The notes: generated from the sequence alone by a model not told the origin. Counted from the first letter of the stretch, positions 1 to 9,672 are shown. The stretch: DNA of 56,542 nt from Acidobacteriota bacterium (GCA_003170135.1 PMZR01000123.1:1-56542); one strand, 5' to 3'. Made by a program: numbers and translations.

Positions 1-2802
1 GCGCGGATCGCGATTCACGAGCAGCGTCACGCGCGTCTCGGTCGCCGTCGCCGCGACGAGCGATGTCGTGGCCGCCGGGACGACGAGCTTCACGACGTAC
101 TCACCCGGCAGCACCATCGGCCCCTGCGCCGGATCGGGCGGTGCGCCGGCCTCGCCGCCGGTCGGATCGCCACCACCACCGAAGTCGCCGGGCACCCGTG
201 CCAGCGTGCTCTCCGCGGGCCGCGGGTCGCCGGGATCCACACCCTCGGTGGACCGTTCGGGACGGGGCGCCTGCGGCGGCGGCGTGAAGCGCAGATCCCA
301 GACAAGCCGATGGAGCCCGGTCTGGCCGCCGCCCTTGAGTTCGCGCACGACGCGGCCGTCGCGATCCTCCACGACGATCTTCGCCTCGGGCGCGGGGCGG
401 CCGAGATAGTAGTCGAGCACCGCGCCCCGCGGCGGGTTGGCCCCGACGTAGGTGCCCTGCGCGAGGAAGTCGCGGTGCTCGAGATGATTGAAAACCGTCG
501 CGGCCAGCGGTGGGAACAGGTGCGCGGGCGCCGCCGTAATCGCCTTCGTCATCTCCTCGAGCGGCGCGATGTTCATCAGGTAGATGCCGCGTCCGTGCGT
601 GCCCAGCATCAGCTCGCGCGTGCGAGGATGAACCTGGATGTCGGCAACCGGCACGTCCGGCAGCTGGTTCTTCAGCGGCGACCACGTGCCGCCGCGGTCG
701 AACGAGCACCAGAGACCGCTTTCGGTTCCGGCAAAGATGAGATCGGGGTTTCGAGGATCCTGCCTGAGCGCCCGCACCGGGCTCTCGGAAATCCCCTGCG
801 CGCTCGCCTGCCACGTCTCGCCACCATCGTCGCTGCGATAGATGTACGCCTTGTCATCGTCGGCGCGATGATCGTCGAACGCCACGAGCATGCGCTTCGC
901 GTCGAACGGCGACAGGGACGCGGCGCTCACCCACGAACGCTCGGGCAGCGCCGGGAACTTCGCCGCGAGGTTCGTCCAGCTCGTGCCCGCATCCTTCGAC
1001 AGCTGCACATTGCCATCGTCGGTGCCCGCCAGGAGCAGTCCCGCCTGCACCGGCGATTCGGCCAGCGCGGTGATCGTGCCGTACGCGGTCACGCCGTCGT
1101 TCTTCCCGAGCATGTCGCCGGTCACGCCCATGATCGCGATCTTTTCGCGATCGATCTGCTTCGTCAGATCGGGGCTGATGAGGGCCCACCGCTCGCCGCC
1201 GTCGAGTGATCGCCAGATCCGGTTGCCGGCCAGGTAGACGATGCGCGGATTGTGCGGGGAGACGACGATTGGCGCCGTCCAGTTGAAGCGAACGGGCGGG
1301 AGACCGGCCGGCCTGGCGTCGCCACTGCCGGATCCGCCGCCCCGGCCGCCGCCGGCGCCGCCCGCCCCGCCGCCCGGGCCCGCACCGCGCTCCGGCTCCA
1401 CAGGCCGGATCGCTTTCGATTCCCCCGTCACGTAATCGAACCGCAGCAGCCGGCCGTCCTGCATGCCGACGTAAGCCGCGCGCGCGTCGCTCGGATCGAC
1501 AGCCACGAACTGGCCGTCGCCTCCGCCCACCTGGATCCAGTCGTCGTTGAGCGGGCCGACGCGGTGCCGGGTGGCGCTCGGTCCGCTCCACACGCCGTTG
1601 TCCTGCAAGCCGGCATACAGGAAGAACGGATCGCGCGCGTCGTAGCCGACGACGTAGATCTGGCCGAGCGGAATGTTGTTGACGCGCAGCCACGTGCGCG
1701 CCCGGTCGTACGAGATGCCGACGCCGCCGTCGTTGCCGACGATCAGGTGATTCGGGTTGCGCGGATCGATCCACATCGCGTGGTGATCGACGTGCAGGTT
1801 GCGCGCGCCGTCGCTCCTGAACGTCTTGCCGCCGTCATTCGACACGTAGAGCGACACGCCAAGGACATAGATGCGGGTGTCGTCCTGCGGATCGATGCGG
1901 ACCTGGCTGAAGTAGAGCGGCCGCGGGTTGAGGCTGTTCACCTTCTTCCAGGTCTTGCCGCGGTCGTCGGACCTGAACAGACCGCCGTCCTTGTGTTCGA
2001 TCGTGGCGTAGAGGAGCGCGGGGTTCTTGCGGTAGATGTCGAGACCGATGCGTCCGACGACGCCCGTGGGCAGTCCGCCGGCCAGGCGGTTCCACGTCCG
2101 GCCCGCGTCGGTGCTCTTCCACAGCGCGCTGCCCGGCCCGCCGCCGTTGAACCCGAACGGCGTGCGCCGCCGCTGGTAGGACGCCGCGTAGAGCACCTTG
2201 TTGTCGGACGGATCCATGATCACGTCGCCGAAGCCGGTGTCCTCGTCGATGAACTTCGTGTTCACCCATGTCTTGCCGCCATCGGTCGTCTTGAAGAGGC
2301 CGCGCTGCTTGTTCGGTCCCCACAGGTGGCCGAGCGCCGCCACGTAGACGATATCGGGATTCTTCGGGTCGATGACGATGCGGCCGATGTGCCGGGAGTC
2401 CTCGAGGCCCATGCGTTGCCACGTCGCGCCGCCGTCGACGGATTTGTAGACGCCGTTGCCCCACGACGAACTCTGGCGCGCGTTGGCCTCGCCGGTGCCC
2501 ACCCACACGACGTTCGGATTCGACGGCGCCGCGGCGACATCCCCAATCGAGGTGGTGCCGAAGTCGTCGAAGATCGGCATCCACGTCGTGCCGCCGTTGG
2601 TCGATTTCCATACGCCGCCCGTCGCGGCCCCCATGTAGATGATGTCGGGGTTGCTCTCGACGACGGCGAAGTCGTCGACGCGGCCGCCCATGATCGACGG
2701 GCCCACGCTGCGCCACGGCAGCGCCTTCGCGAGTTGCGGGTCGGCGAACGCCGCCGGAGCCATCGAGATGGCGAGAATCAGGCTGAGACAGGTCTTGAGC
2801 AT
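1..2802 (-). CDS. Sortilin/VPS10-like Asp-box repeat protein (partial)
   Basis: A 934-codon open frame runs from an ATG at 2802 to the window edge without a stop, so the carboxy end is missing. It begins with a signal peptide (MLKTCLSLILAISMAPAAFA) and then the opening typical of secreted Asp-box propellers (RSVGPSIMGGRVDDFAV). Asp-box motifs recur, for example WKSTNGGTTW near residue 63 and YKSVDGGATW near residue 120. This acidobacterial family is usually about 1000-1100 residues and is annotated as glycosyl hydrolase or VPS10-domain protein, but an enzymatic activity is not established. The last visible part (PGEYVVKLVV-like) looks like a beta-sandwich after the propeller. It lies 107 nt downstream of the TonB receptor on the same strand and could act with it at the envelope. 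Confidence 0.85.
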   Translation of the reverse strand, partial: MLKTCLSLILAISMAPAAFADPQLAKALPWRSVGPSIMGGRVDDFAVVESNPDIIYMGAATGGVWKSTNGGTTWMPIFDDFGTTSIGDVAAAPSNPNVVWVGTGEANARQSSSWGNGVYKSVDGGATWQRMGLEDSRHIGRIVIDPKNPDIVYVAALGHLWGPNKQRGLFKTTDGGKTWVNTKFIDEDTGFGDVIMDPSDNKVLYAASYQRRRTPFGFNGGGPGSALWKSTDAGRTWNRLAGGLPTGVVGRIGLDIYRKNPALLYATIEHKDGGLFRSDDRGKTWKKVNSLNPRPLYFSQVRIDPQDDTRIYVLGVSLYVSNDGGKTFRSDGARNLHVDHHAMWIDPRNPNHLIVGNDGGVGISYDRARTWLRVNNIPLGQIYVVGYDARDPFFLYAGLQDNGVWSGPSATRHRVGPLNDDWIQVGGGDGQFVAVDPSDARAAYVGMQDGRLLRFDYVTGESKAIRPVEPERGAGPGGGAGGAGGGRGGGSGSGDARPAGLPPVRFNWTAPIVVSPHNPRIVYLAGNRIWRSLDGGERWALISPDLTKQIDREKIAIMGVTGDMLGKNDGVTAYGTITALAESPVQAGLLLAGTDDGNVQLSKDAGTSWTNLAAKFPALPERSWVSAASLSPFDAKRMLVAFDDHRADDDKAYIYRSDDGGETWQASAQGISESPVRALRQDPRNPDLIFAGTESGLWCSFDRGGTWSPLKNQLPDVPVADIQVHPRTRELMLGTHGRGIYLMNIAPLEEMTKAITAAPAHLFPPLAATVFNHLEHRDFLAQGTYVGANPPRGAVLDYYLGRPAPEAKIVVEDRDGRVVRELKGGGQTGLHRLVWDLRFTPPPQAPRPERSTEGVDPGDPRPAESTLARVPGDFGGGGDPTGGEAGAPPDPAQGPMVLPGEYVVKLVVPAATTSLVAATATETRVTLLVNRDPR

Positions 2803-2869
2803 GGTGTCACCGCGAGGGGCCGCGCGAACCGTATCGCCGGCGGGGTGGGAAGTCAATCGCAGGCCGCGG

Positions 2870-2896
2870 CCCGGGCGGCGCGTCGCGCCGCCCGGG
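2870..2896 (-). terminator. Strong GC hairpin after the TonB receptor gene
   Basis: A perfect 13-bp inverted repeat (CCCGGGCGGCGCG, centre T, then its complement) begins 13 nt after the TonB receptor stop codon. No long T tract follows, so it may be a stability hairpin or a weak terminator rather than a classical intrinsic terminator. Confidence 0.55.
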
Positions 2897-2909
2897 TCTG
2901 GGCCTCGTG

Positions 2910-5702
2910 TCAGAAATCGAAGCGGAAACCGAATTCCACCTGGCGCGGACTGCCGGCGAGGCTGCTCGGCAGGCCGAACGACGCCGATCGCAGGTTGCCA
3001 CTTGGATTGCCGTCGTTCCGCCGGTTGGTGGCGTTGAACGCTTCGACGAATGCCTCGATCCGCTTGTTGCGGAAGCGCACGAATTTCGACGCGCGGAGAT
3101 CGATCTGCAGGAAGCCCGGCCCCAACGCGGAGTTGCGCGGCAGGTTGCCCACGCGTCCGGTGAAGCCGGTGAAGTAGGTGGCTTTGTCGAAGGGATTGCC
3201 GCCGGGTACAAGGAGATCCGGACGGTCGTTCGAACGCGTGTCGCCGTTGTTGTCGGTGCCCGTCGTGATGTTGACGGGCCGCCCGGTGCGGGCCGACACC
3301 AGCGCGCCGATCTGGACGTCGGCGGGCAGGAGCCAGGTGGTATTGACGACGACCTGGTGCCGGCGGTCGTTGCTGGCCAGCGCCTTCTCGCCGTTCAGGT
3401 TGTTCGGATCCTGCGCCGTGAAGGTGAAGTCCTCGACGTTCCGGGTGGCCTTCGAGAGCGTGTAGGCCACGCCGAAGCCCGGGATGCGGCCGCTGGCGCG
3501 CTTGTCCAGGCTGACGAGCAGGGCGTTCGACCAGGAGTCGCCGGTCGTCTCGTAGCTCGTGACGCTCTGCCAGTTCGGGTTGATCCGCGCGTCGGTCGCC
3601 GAGTTCCAGTTGACGTCGTGCGCCCAGAACAGGTCCATTCCCCGCGTGTTCACGAAATCGGCGGACAGGGCGAGCCCGGCGAGGATCTCGCGCTTCATGC
3701 CGATGCTCAGCGTGCGCGTGCTGGGCACCTGGATGTCGGGCGCCGCCACCGTGGCGCTGGGAATGCCGGCCTGGATGGTCCCGCCGGCGGTGTAATCCGG
3801 GTAGCCCGGGTTCTTCACCGAGATGCCGCGCGACTTGGTCGACAGCGAGATGTTGCCCGTGATGTTGAGGAACGTGCTGTTGTAATAGAGGCCGTAGCCG
3901 CCGCGGATGGCCGTCTTCCCGTCCCCCTTCGGGTCCCAGGCGAACCCGACGCGCGGCTGCCAGTTGTTGGTGTCGTTCGGAACCGTTCCGGGCGTCGGCG
4001 CAAAGCCGGTGCTCGCGTCCGCCACGCGCAGGACGTTGGCGTGCTCCCACGCGGTCTCGAGCGCGTAGCGCAGGCCGATGTTCAACGTGAGATTGGGCTT
4101 CACGCGCCAGGCGTCCTGCACGAACACGCCGTACAGCTCGTCGCGCTCGACGTCCAGCCAGTTGCCGACCTGCTGGCTGTAGAGCGTCGGGTAGGTCGTC
4201 TTGTCGGCGGCGTTGAACGGTTTGTCTGTCGTGAACGTGAACGTGCCGTCCTTGTTGCCGAGGAAGTACGCATCGTCGCCCATCCGGTTCACGCTGACGC
4301 CAGCCTTCAGGTTGTGCGACCCGATGGAGTACGAGAAGTTGTCGATGATCTGGAAGTAGTACTCCTTGTCGCCCTGCGGCATGCTGTTCGACTTGCCAAG
4401 AGAGATGCTGGGCCGGCTGATGCTGACGGCATTCGGGCCGCTCGCGTACCCGTCCACGGTATCCCACCGCAGCGTTGTCGAGTAGGTGAACCGGATCTCG
4501 TTCAGCGCCCGGTCGGAGAGGATCGCCGTGTGGCTCACGCCGAAATCCTGGTTGCGATAGGTCTGGTCGTATCCCATCTCTTTCGGCGACGAGCCGCCGA
4601 TCCCGAGGCCGAGCGTCTTGGTCTGATCGAAGCGATAGCGCGCCGACACCGACTGCTTCGCGCCCACCTGGCCATCGATCTTGATGAAGCCCTGGTTTCC
4701 GTTCGTGTTGTACGGGTACGTCGTGTCGGTCGGCGAGTATCCGAAATCCTGCAGGGTGGCGGGCTTCACGGTGACGACCGACGTCTGCCGCTGGCGCAGC
4801 CCCTCGTAGGCGCCGAAGAAGTGCAGCTTGTCGAGGACGATCGGCCCGCCCAGCGAGCCGCCGTACCGCTGCTGACTGAACGGAGGCTTGGTGAGGTTGC
4901 CCTGATCGCGCAGGAAGAAATCCTGCGCGTTCAGCGACGTGTCGCGCAGGAACGTGAACGCGCGACCTTCGACCTTGTTCGTGCCAGAGCGGGTGACAAC
5001 GTTGACCACCGCGCCCGACGCCTGGCCGTACTCGGCCGCGAACTGGCTGGCCATGACGACGTACTCGCGCACGGTCTCGAGCGACATGCTGCCGCGGGTG
5101 GTGTTGAGCGCCACCTCGTCGTTGCTGACGCCGTCGACCAGCATCGAGTTGTTGCGGGTCAGCTGGCCGCCGGTGGTGATGCCGCCGCCGCCGACGCCCG
5201 TGACACCGGCGGTGAGTTGCGCGAGTTGCGTGAAGTCACGGCCGGCGATCGGCAGGCTGTCGAGCTGTGACCGGTTGATGGTCGTGCCCATCGTGCTCTT
5301 GGTCGTCTCGACGAGCGGCACCTCGCCGGTGACCGTCACCGTCTCCTGGACGTTCGACATCTTCAACGTCAGGTTGATGGTGGCCTCCTGGCCGATCGTC
5401 AGCGTCATGCCGGAGCGCAGTTCCTTGTTGAAGCCGCTGATCTCCACGTTCATCTCGTACTTCCCGGGCGGCAGGGCCGCGGCCCGGTAGGAGCCCCGTT
5501 CGTCGGTGGTAACCACCCGGTTCCATCCGGTCTCGGTATTCCTGACGGTGACGGTGACCCCAGGCAGGACTGCGCCCTGCTCGTCGACGATCGTGCCGAG
5601 CAGGGTCGCGCCGGTCGTCTGCGCGAACAAGCCGGCAGATGCCGCGAGGAGCATGACCACGGCGAACACGACCCAGTGCCCTCGCAAATCGGAACAGCGC
5701 AT
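2910..5702 (-). CDS. TonB-dependent receptor with carboxypeptidase-regulatory domain
   Basis: The protein is 930 residues. A signal peptide ends near AGLFAQ. A carboxypeptidase-regulatory-like domain follows (LGTIVDEQGAVLPGVTVTV, about residues 30-110), then a plug domain (TMGTTINRSQLDSLPIAGRD, TAGVTGVGGGG) and a 22-strand-type barrel ending in the outer-membrane signature FGFRFDF. This is the Oar/SusC-like type abundant in Acidobacteriota; the substrate is unknown, though polysaccharide or peptide uptake is usual. The ATG at 5702 is preferred over the one at 5723 because GGAGG sits 7 nt upstream and it gives a normal signal peptide. No TonB box or anti-sigma partner is visible nearby. Confidence 0.93.
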   Translation of the reverse strand: MRCSDLRGHWVVFAVVMLLAASAGLFAQTTGATLLGTIVDEQGAVLPGVTVTVRNTETGWNRVVTTDERGSYRAAALPPGKYEMNVEISGFNKELRSGMTLTIGQEATINLTLKMSNVQETVTVTGEVPLVETTKSTMGTTINRSQLDSLPIAGRDFTQLAQLTAGVTGVGGGGITTGGQLTRNNSMLVDGVSNDEVALNTTRGSMSLETVREYVVMASQFAAEYGQASGAVVNVVTRSGTNKVEGRAFTFLRDTSLNAQDFFLRDQGNLTKPPFSQQRYGGSLGGPIVLDKLHFFGAYEGLRQRQTSVVTVKPATLQDFGYSPTDTTYPYNTNGNQGFIKIDGQVGAKQSVSARYRFDQTKTLGLGIGGSSPKEMGYDQTYRNQDFGVSHTAILSDRALNEIRFTYSTTLRWDTVDGYASGPNAVSISRPSISLGKSNSMPQGDKEYYFQIIDNFSYSIGSHNLKAGVSVNRMGDDAYFLGNKDGTFTFTTDKPFNAADKTTYPTLYSQQVGNWLDVERDELYGVFVQDAWRVKPNLTLNIGLRYALETAWEHANVLRVADASTGFAPTPGTVPNDTNNWQPRVGFAWDPKGDGKTAIRGGYGLYYNSTFLNITGNISLSTKSRGISVKNPGYPDYTAGGTIQAGIPSATVAAPDIQVPSTRTLSIGMKREILAGLALSADFVNTRGMDLFWAHDVNWNSATDARINPNWQSVTSYETTGDSWSNALLVSLDKRASGRIPGFGVAYTLSKATRNVEDFTFTAQDPNNLNGEKALASNDRRHQVVVNTTWLLPADVQIGALVSARTGRPVNITTGTDNNGDTRSNDRPDLLVPGGNPFDKATYFTGFTGRVGNLPRNSALGPGFLQIDLRASKFVRFRNKRIEAFVEAFNATNRRNDGNPSGNLRSASFGLPSSLAGSPRQVEFGFRFDF

Positions 5703-5867
5703 AGTGGGCCTCCAGACATGCACGCTGTACAGCGAGGCCGCGGCCGGAGCGGGTGTCGCGCAGCGTGCGAACGCGTTGACGGTCGGGTTAACGGGTGGAG
5801 GCTAGGATGTGGAAGCTGAACAGTAACACTGCGCGGAGCGCGGTGCAATGAAGATGTGATTGCGAAA

Positions 5868-5902
5868 TCCGGGGTCCGGAGTCCGAAGTCCGGGGTCCGA
5901 TT
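5868..5902. repeat. Heptamer tract TCCGRRG
   Basis: Five consecutive 7-base units, TCCGGGG, TCCGGAG, TCCGAAG, TCCGGGG and TCCGATT, lie between the proC remnant and the TonB receptor. The inverse complement of the first 26 bases recurs at 9673-9698. Confidence 0.85.
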
Positions 5903-5911
5903 GGGGACCCC

Positions 5912-6592
5912 TCAGCCGCGCCGCACGTAGAGGCGCGCGGCCTTGGCGGCCGACGTCGTGATGCCCTTGATCATCGCCGAGCTGACCGTGCCGCCCTGAC
6001 CGCAGGAAGAAGGCGATCCCGCACGCGCACAGCGCGGTGGCCGGGATCATGTGCTCCATGGGAATGATGAGCGTCGCGCCGACCGACTCGAAGAGCGCCG
6101 TGGCGATCGCCAGGGCGTCGCCGGTCGCGCGATTCGAGCTCAGGCACGTCATCGACTCGCGAATCGCGATTGCCGTGTTGGGCATTGCCCGGACCACGGA
6201 GCCGGGAAAGCCGAGGTGCCGCTGGATCTCGGCGATGGACATGCCCGACACGAGCGAGATCAGCAGGTGCGTCGAGGGCACCAGGTCGTTTCGAATCTCG
6301 TGGAGCAGGTCCTCGAGTTGCTGCGGCTGCATGGCGATGACGACAATCGAGGCGTGGCGCACGGCCGCGTGATTGTCCGTGGCGACCGCGTAGCCTTCGG
6401 CGCGCGCCTCCTCGAGCAAGGACGCCTGCCGGCGGGTGATGGTGAGGCGATCGGGCGAGTAGAGGCCGGCTGCGACGAGGCGCGCGCGAGCGCCAGGCCG
6501 ATGTTGCCGCCGCCGAGGATCGCCAGGCGGCCCAGCCGCCAATCGAGATCCTGCGCGGGCTCGGGCTCCATGAATGCGACGGGTTCGTCCAT
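5912..6592 (-). pseudogene. proC: Pyrroline-5-carboxylate reductase-like gene, frameshifted and internally deleted
   Basis: Three reading frames each encode a piece of a ProC-type NADP reductase. Frame one (from ATG 6592) gives a Rossmann start, LAILGGGNIGLALAR. After a one-base loss in a GCGCGC run near 6485 the second frame continues with LVAAGLYSP and the conserved VVIAMQPQQL, SLVSGMSI and VRAMPNTAIAI, up to ATALCACGIAFFLR. A third frame ends with QGGTVSSAMIKGITTS and a stop at 5912, which matches the extreme carboxy end of ProC. About 60-70 residues of the dimerisation domain are absent between FFLR and QGG. The gene starts 8 nt after the dehydrogenase gene, so the two were an operon. A functional enzyme is unlikely; a pure sequencing error would not explain the missing block. 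Confidence 0.75.
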
Positions 6593-6600
6593 CTGGTCCT

Positions 6601-8700
6601 TCAGGCCGGCTTGGAGGTTGCCGCTTCCATGGCCGGGTCAACCACCGCGGTGGTCGCGGCTGCGGCGGCGCCGCGCGCGACGAGCGCGCGCTCCCGGACG
6701 CGCGCGATGTCCTCGTCGCTGAACACGCCGTTGACGCCCGAAATCGCGGCCAGCCGCATGCCGTGCTTCAGCCCCAGCTTGTAGATTTCCTTCACCTTCT
6801 GCCATTCGATGTTCCGGCCGATCGTGTAGGTCTCGAAGCGGCCTTCGAGCGCGAGCACGATGGTTTCGGCGAGGCAGGCGTAGGCGATGTTCTTCGGCAG
6901 GCCGATGTTGCGGATGTGCACGTCGCCCGGCAGCAGGATTTCGCCCGACTCGATGACGAGCACGTCGGGGCGTTTGGCCACTTCCTCGGCCGGCAGGTCG
7001 AGCGGGCGGGCGACGTCGGTGATCACGCAGCCCGGCTTCACCCGCGTGATGTCGAGGATCTTCTTGCCGGCCGCGGACGTCGCGGTCACGATCATGTCCA
7101 TCTCGGCGAGGGACTCGTGGGCCGACCGCGCGATCCGCAGCTTCGCATCCGGCGTGTCCTTCAGGATGCTCTCGCGCAGCGTCAGCAGCTTGGCCGATTC
7201 GATCGACACCAGCACCACTTCTTCAGCCACCTGCGCCAGCAGCCTGGCGCACGCCGAGCCGATGGCGCCGGTCGCGCCGATCACCATGGCCTTGGCCTTC
7301 ACCTTGCCGCCCTTGCCCAGCGGCACGAGGCCCATGCGACGCACCGCGTCGGCCGCCGCCCAGAGCGCCCCCGACGCGCTGTAACTGTTGCCGGTCGTGA
7401 TCGGGATGTTGGCGCGCTTGGCCACCGTGACGCCGGCGTCGCCGACGACCTTCGTGAACGCGCCGAGCCCCATGATTTGCGCGCCGAGCCGTTCAGCCAT
7501 CCGCGCCGCCGCCAGCAACCGGCGATACGTGAACTCGGGGCTGTGCGCCAGCAGCTGCTTGGGCGTGCCGCCGACGCCGATGAGCCAGCCTTCGGCCGAC
7601 ACGCCGGTGGGCGACTCGATGCCGGTGATGTGCGAGTAGACGAACGGCGGCGTGTGCGCCATCACGCGCTCGACCAGGTTCATCCCACGCCGGCCCGCCG
7701 ACCGCGAGATGATCTCGACAGCCTTGATCGCCTTGAAGTACTCCTGCGACAGCGGGTGAATGACGAAGGCGAACCGGTTCGTCCGGCGATAGCGGCCCGA
7801 CGGGTAGATCATCCGCGGGGCGAAGTCGAGGCCGCCGAGCACATCCAGGTAGTGGTCGTCGGACATCTCGGCGGCGGGTCGCTCGAGCGAGGCCAGGATC
7901 ATCGCGTCGATGACGTTCAGCCCGACCACGCGATCGAGCAGCTGCGGCGTGCGGTCGATGATGACGTGGACGCCCTTTTCGCCCAGCAGCTTCACCGATT
8001 CGTCCGTGATGGAGGAGGTGAGCACGACCTTCCGCTGCAATTCCTCCGCGCTGTACCGCTCGGCCTCCTGGTACGGCGCCATCAGGAAATGCGCCCACTT
8101 CATCGCCTTCCGGACGGCAGCGCGGTTCCACGCGAGTCGAGGGAGCAGCTCGGAAGCGAAGGCGCCGGGCTTTCGCCGGCGGGCCCTGCGCGCCGAGAAC
8201 GCCGCGTAGCATTCGAGCGCGCGCAGCGAACGGAGCACGACCGGGATGCCGTCGAGCGTGACGGGGTCGGCAAACCGCAGGTTCTTCGTGTACTCGGCCA
8301 GCGTGGCGGCCGCACGGTAGTTGCCGATGCCCGACAGGAAGAGCACGCGCGCGTTGGTGAAGTACCCGGGATCCTCGCTCTGGACGTGGCGGACGGCCCA
8401 CTCGTCGAAGAAGGTCCGCAGCTTGGCGCCGGTCGTGACCGGCACGCGCGTGACGAGCCGTTCGAGCCTCGCCGTGAGGCGATCGACGAACGATCGCGTG
8501 CCCACCATGGCCGGGTCGCGCACCATGCCGAGGCCGCAGGCATCGGCTTCGTGCTGGTACTGCTCGAGCAGCGCCGCCGCCCGCGACACGTCACCATCGG
8601 CACCGAAGCGGCGGACATGGAACTGCTGGCCGAGGAACGTCGTGGTGAACGCGTAGTCGGCGCTTGCGGGTCCCAGACTGACGCTGACAATGCGCTTCAT
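6601..8700 (-). CDS. Acyl-ACP-reductase/quinate-dehydrogenase-like dehydrogenase
   Basis: The protein has 699 residues. The first ~300 residues (MKRIVSVSLGPASADY, DACGLGMVRD, LFLSGIGNYRAA) resemble the amino part of clostridial quinate 5-dehydrogenase-like proteins. The second half resembles cyanobacterial long-chain acyl-ACP reductase: FAFVIHPLSQEYF, IMGLGAFTKVVGDAGV, TTGNSYSASGALWAA, then a Rossmann site VIGATGAIGSA near residue 473, and a conserved end (AETIVLALEGRFETYTIGRN). The position of the catalytic cysteine of cyanobacterial AAR (after TTGN) appears to be leucine, judged from memory of the alignment, so aldehyde production cannot be assumed. It precedes the proC remnant in the same transcription unit. 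No strong ribosome binding site is seen before the ATG. Confidence 0.7.
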   Translation of the reverse strand: MKRIVSVSLGPASADYAFTTTFLGQQFHVRRFGADGDVSRAAALLEQYQHEADACGLGMVRDPAMVGTRSFVDRLTARLERLVTRVPVTTGAKLRTFFDEWAVRHVQSEDPGYFTNARVLFLSGIGNYRAAATLAEYTKNLRFADPVTLDGIPVVLRSLRALECYAAFSARRARRRKPGAFASELLPRLAWNRAAVRKAMKWAHFLMAPYQEAERYSAEELQRKVVLTSSITDESVKLLGEKGVHVIIDRTPQLLDRVVGLNVIDAMILASLERPAAEMSDDHYLDVLGGLDFAPRMIYPSGRYRRTNRFAFVIHPLSQEYFKAIKAVEIISRSAGRRGMNLVERVMAHTPPFVYSHITGIESPTGVSAEGWLIGVGGTPKQLLAHSPEFTYRRLLAAARMAERLGAQIMGLGAFTKVVGDAGVTVAKRANIPITTGNSYSASGALWAAADAVRRMGLVPLGKGGKVKAKAMVIGATGAIGSACARLLAQVAEEVVLVSIESAKLLTLRESILKDTPDAKLRIARSAHESLAEMDMIVTATSAAGKKILDITRVKPGCVITDVARPLDLPAEEVAKRPDVLVIESGEILLPGDVHIRNIGLPKNIAYACLAETIVLALEGRFETYTIGRNIEWQKVKEIYKLGLKHGMRLAAISGVNGVFSDEDIARVRERALVARGAAAAATTAVVDPAMEAATSKPA

Positions 8701-8801
8701 GGTGGTCAGGGCTGCTGCCCGGTGCTTTCGAGGGATGCCTCAATCATACAGTCACGGATGGCGTCCGGAGTAGTCCGTTCACGACTCCGTGCAGGGACAG
8801 A

Positions 8802-8835
8802 ACAGCAGGCAGTAGACAGCAGGCAGTAGCAGTAG
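8802..8835. repeat. Heptamer tract ACAGCAG/GCAGTAG
   Basis: Units ACAGCAG and GCAGTAG alternate twice and are followed by CAGTAG, giving a period of 7 (14). The tract lies in the 209-nt spacer upstream of the dehydrogenase gene and downstream of the 8910-9572 gene, where no other feature is seen. Confidence 0.75.
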
Positions 8836-8909
8836 CTGGTGTCGATATTGGCGCCGCGCGCGCGGGGACCGGACCCGCTCCCGCACGCGCTCGACGCGGG
8901 AACGTGGCG

Positions 8910-9572
8910 TTACTTCAGCCAGGTTTCCGCGAACGCGAGGAAGGCGCTGCTGCTTTGCCGGGTGCCGCGCATGCGCGGCGTGGCCGTGCCCGCGGCGTGC
9001 TTGCCGTTGATGACGACCTCGGCCGTTTTCGCCGGGATGAAGGTGGAAACGATCGTGTACGGATTGTGCGGCACGCCTGCGCGGCTCTCGATGGCGAACG
9101 GCTCGTAGAAGTCGCGCCACACCAGGTCAATCGAGTACCCGTCGGCCTTGACGGTTTCGGTCCAGGCGGTCGCCGTGTCGCCGCTTCGTTCGAACCGCGC
9201 GTGGCGCACGGGGAACGGCTTCTCGGCGTAGGATTTGTCGAACGCCGTCATCAGCTGCGTGGCGACGTAGTCGGCGAGCTTCTCGTTGTCGGTGAACACG
9301 AGCCGCACATCGTCTGGCGTCGGGCCGTCGCCGGTAATGTCGCTCGTGACGAAACAGACGTGCCCCATGCCCGCCGGGCTCTGGAACACGCGCCAGAAGC
9401 TGACGCTCGTCGAGGGCGGCGCGCCGTCCTTCGTGACCAGGCGGATGCCGGGGTTCTCGCCGATGACGGCGACCTTGCCGTCCCTGACATCCGATGGCGT
9501 CTGGGCGAGGGCCGGCACCGAGAGGCACACGGTGGCGGCGGCGAGCGCGAAACAGCGAGCGGTCCTGAACAT
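8910..9572 (-). CDS. Secreted protein of unknown function
   Basis: A 220-residue protein with a signal peptide (MFRTARCFALAAATVCLSVPALAQ). The ATG at 9572 has GGGAGGA 8 nt upstream and is preferred over in-frame starts up to 9629. The mature part contains KVAVIGENPGIRLVTKDG, SFWRVFQSPAGMGHVCFV and DLVWRDFYEPFAIE. I do not recognise a family. The charged, tryptophan-containing beta-rich sequence suggests a small periplasmic or extracellular domain. It is followed by a terminator-separated spacer and stands alone. Confidence 0.7.
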   Translation of the reverse strand: MFRTARCFALAAATVCLSVPALAQTPSDVRDGKVAVIGENPGIRLVTKDGAPPSTSVSFWRVFQSPAGMGHVCFVTSDITGDGPTPDDVRLVFTDNEKLADYVATQLMTAFDKSYAEKPFPVRHARFERSGDTATAWTETVKADGYSIDLVWRDFYEPFAIESRAGVPHNPYTIVSTFIPAKTAEVVINGKHAAGTATPRMRGTRQSSSAFLAFAETWLK

Positions 9573-9634
9573 CGGCAGTCCTCCCAAACCCGCCCGCATC
9601 ATACCCGCATCCGCGATCCCGGCGTACAAAGAGA

Positions 9635-9658
9635 AGGGCGGACCACCTGGCCCGCCCT
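9635..9658 (-). terminator. Terminator-like hairpin after the PEGA gene
   Basis: AGGGCGG and CCGCCCT form a 7-bp stem around a 10-nt loop, followed on the minus strand by TCTCTTTG. It lies between the PEGA protein gene and the 8910-9572 gene. Confidence 0.6.
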
Positions 9659-9672
9659 CATTTCATTTCCAC

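Noticed and set aside
2907..5270. A 787-codon open frame on the plus strand opposite the TonB receptor
   Set aside because: It is rich in Arg, Val and Ala and lacks any recognisable motif. The minus strand carries the clearly conserved receptor, so this is a high-GC shadow.
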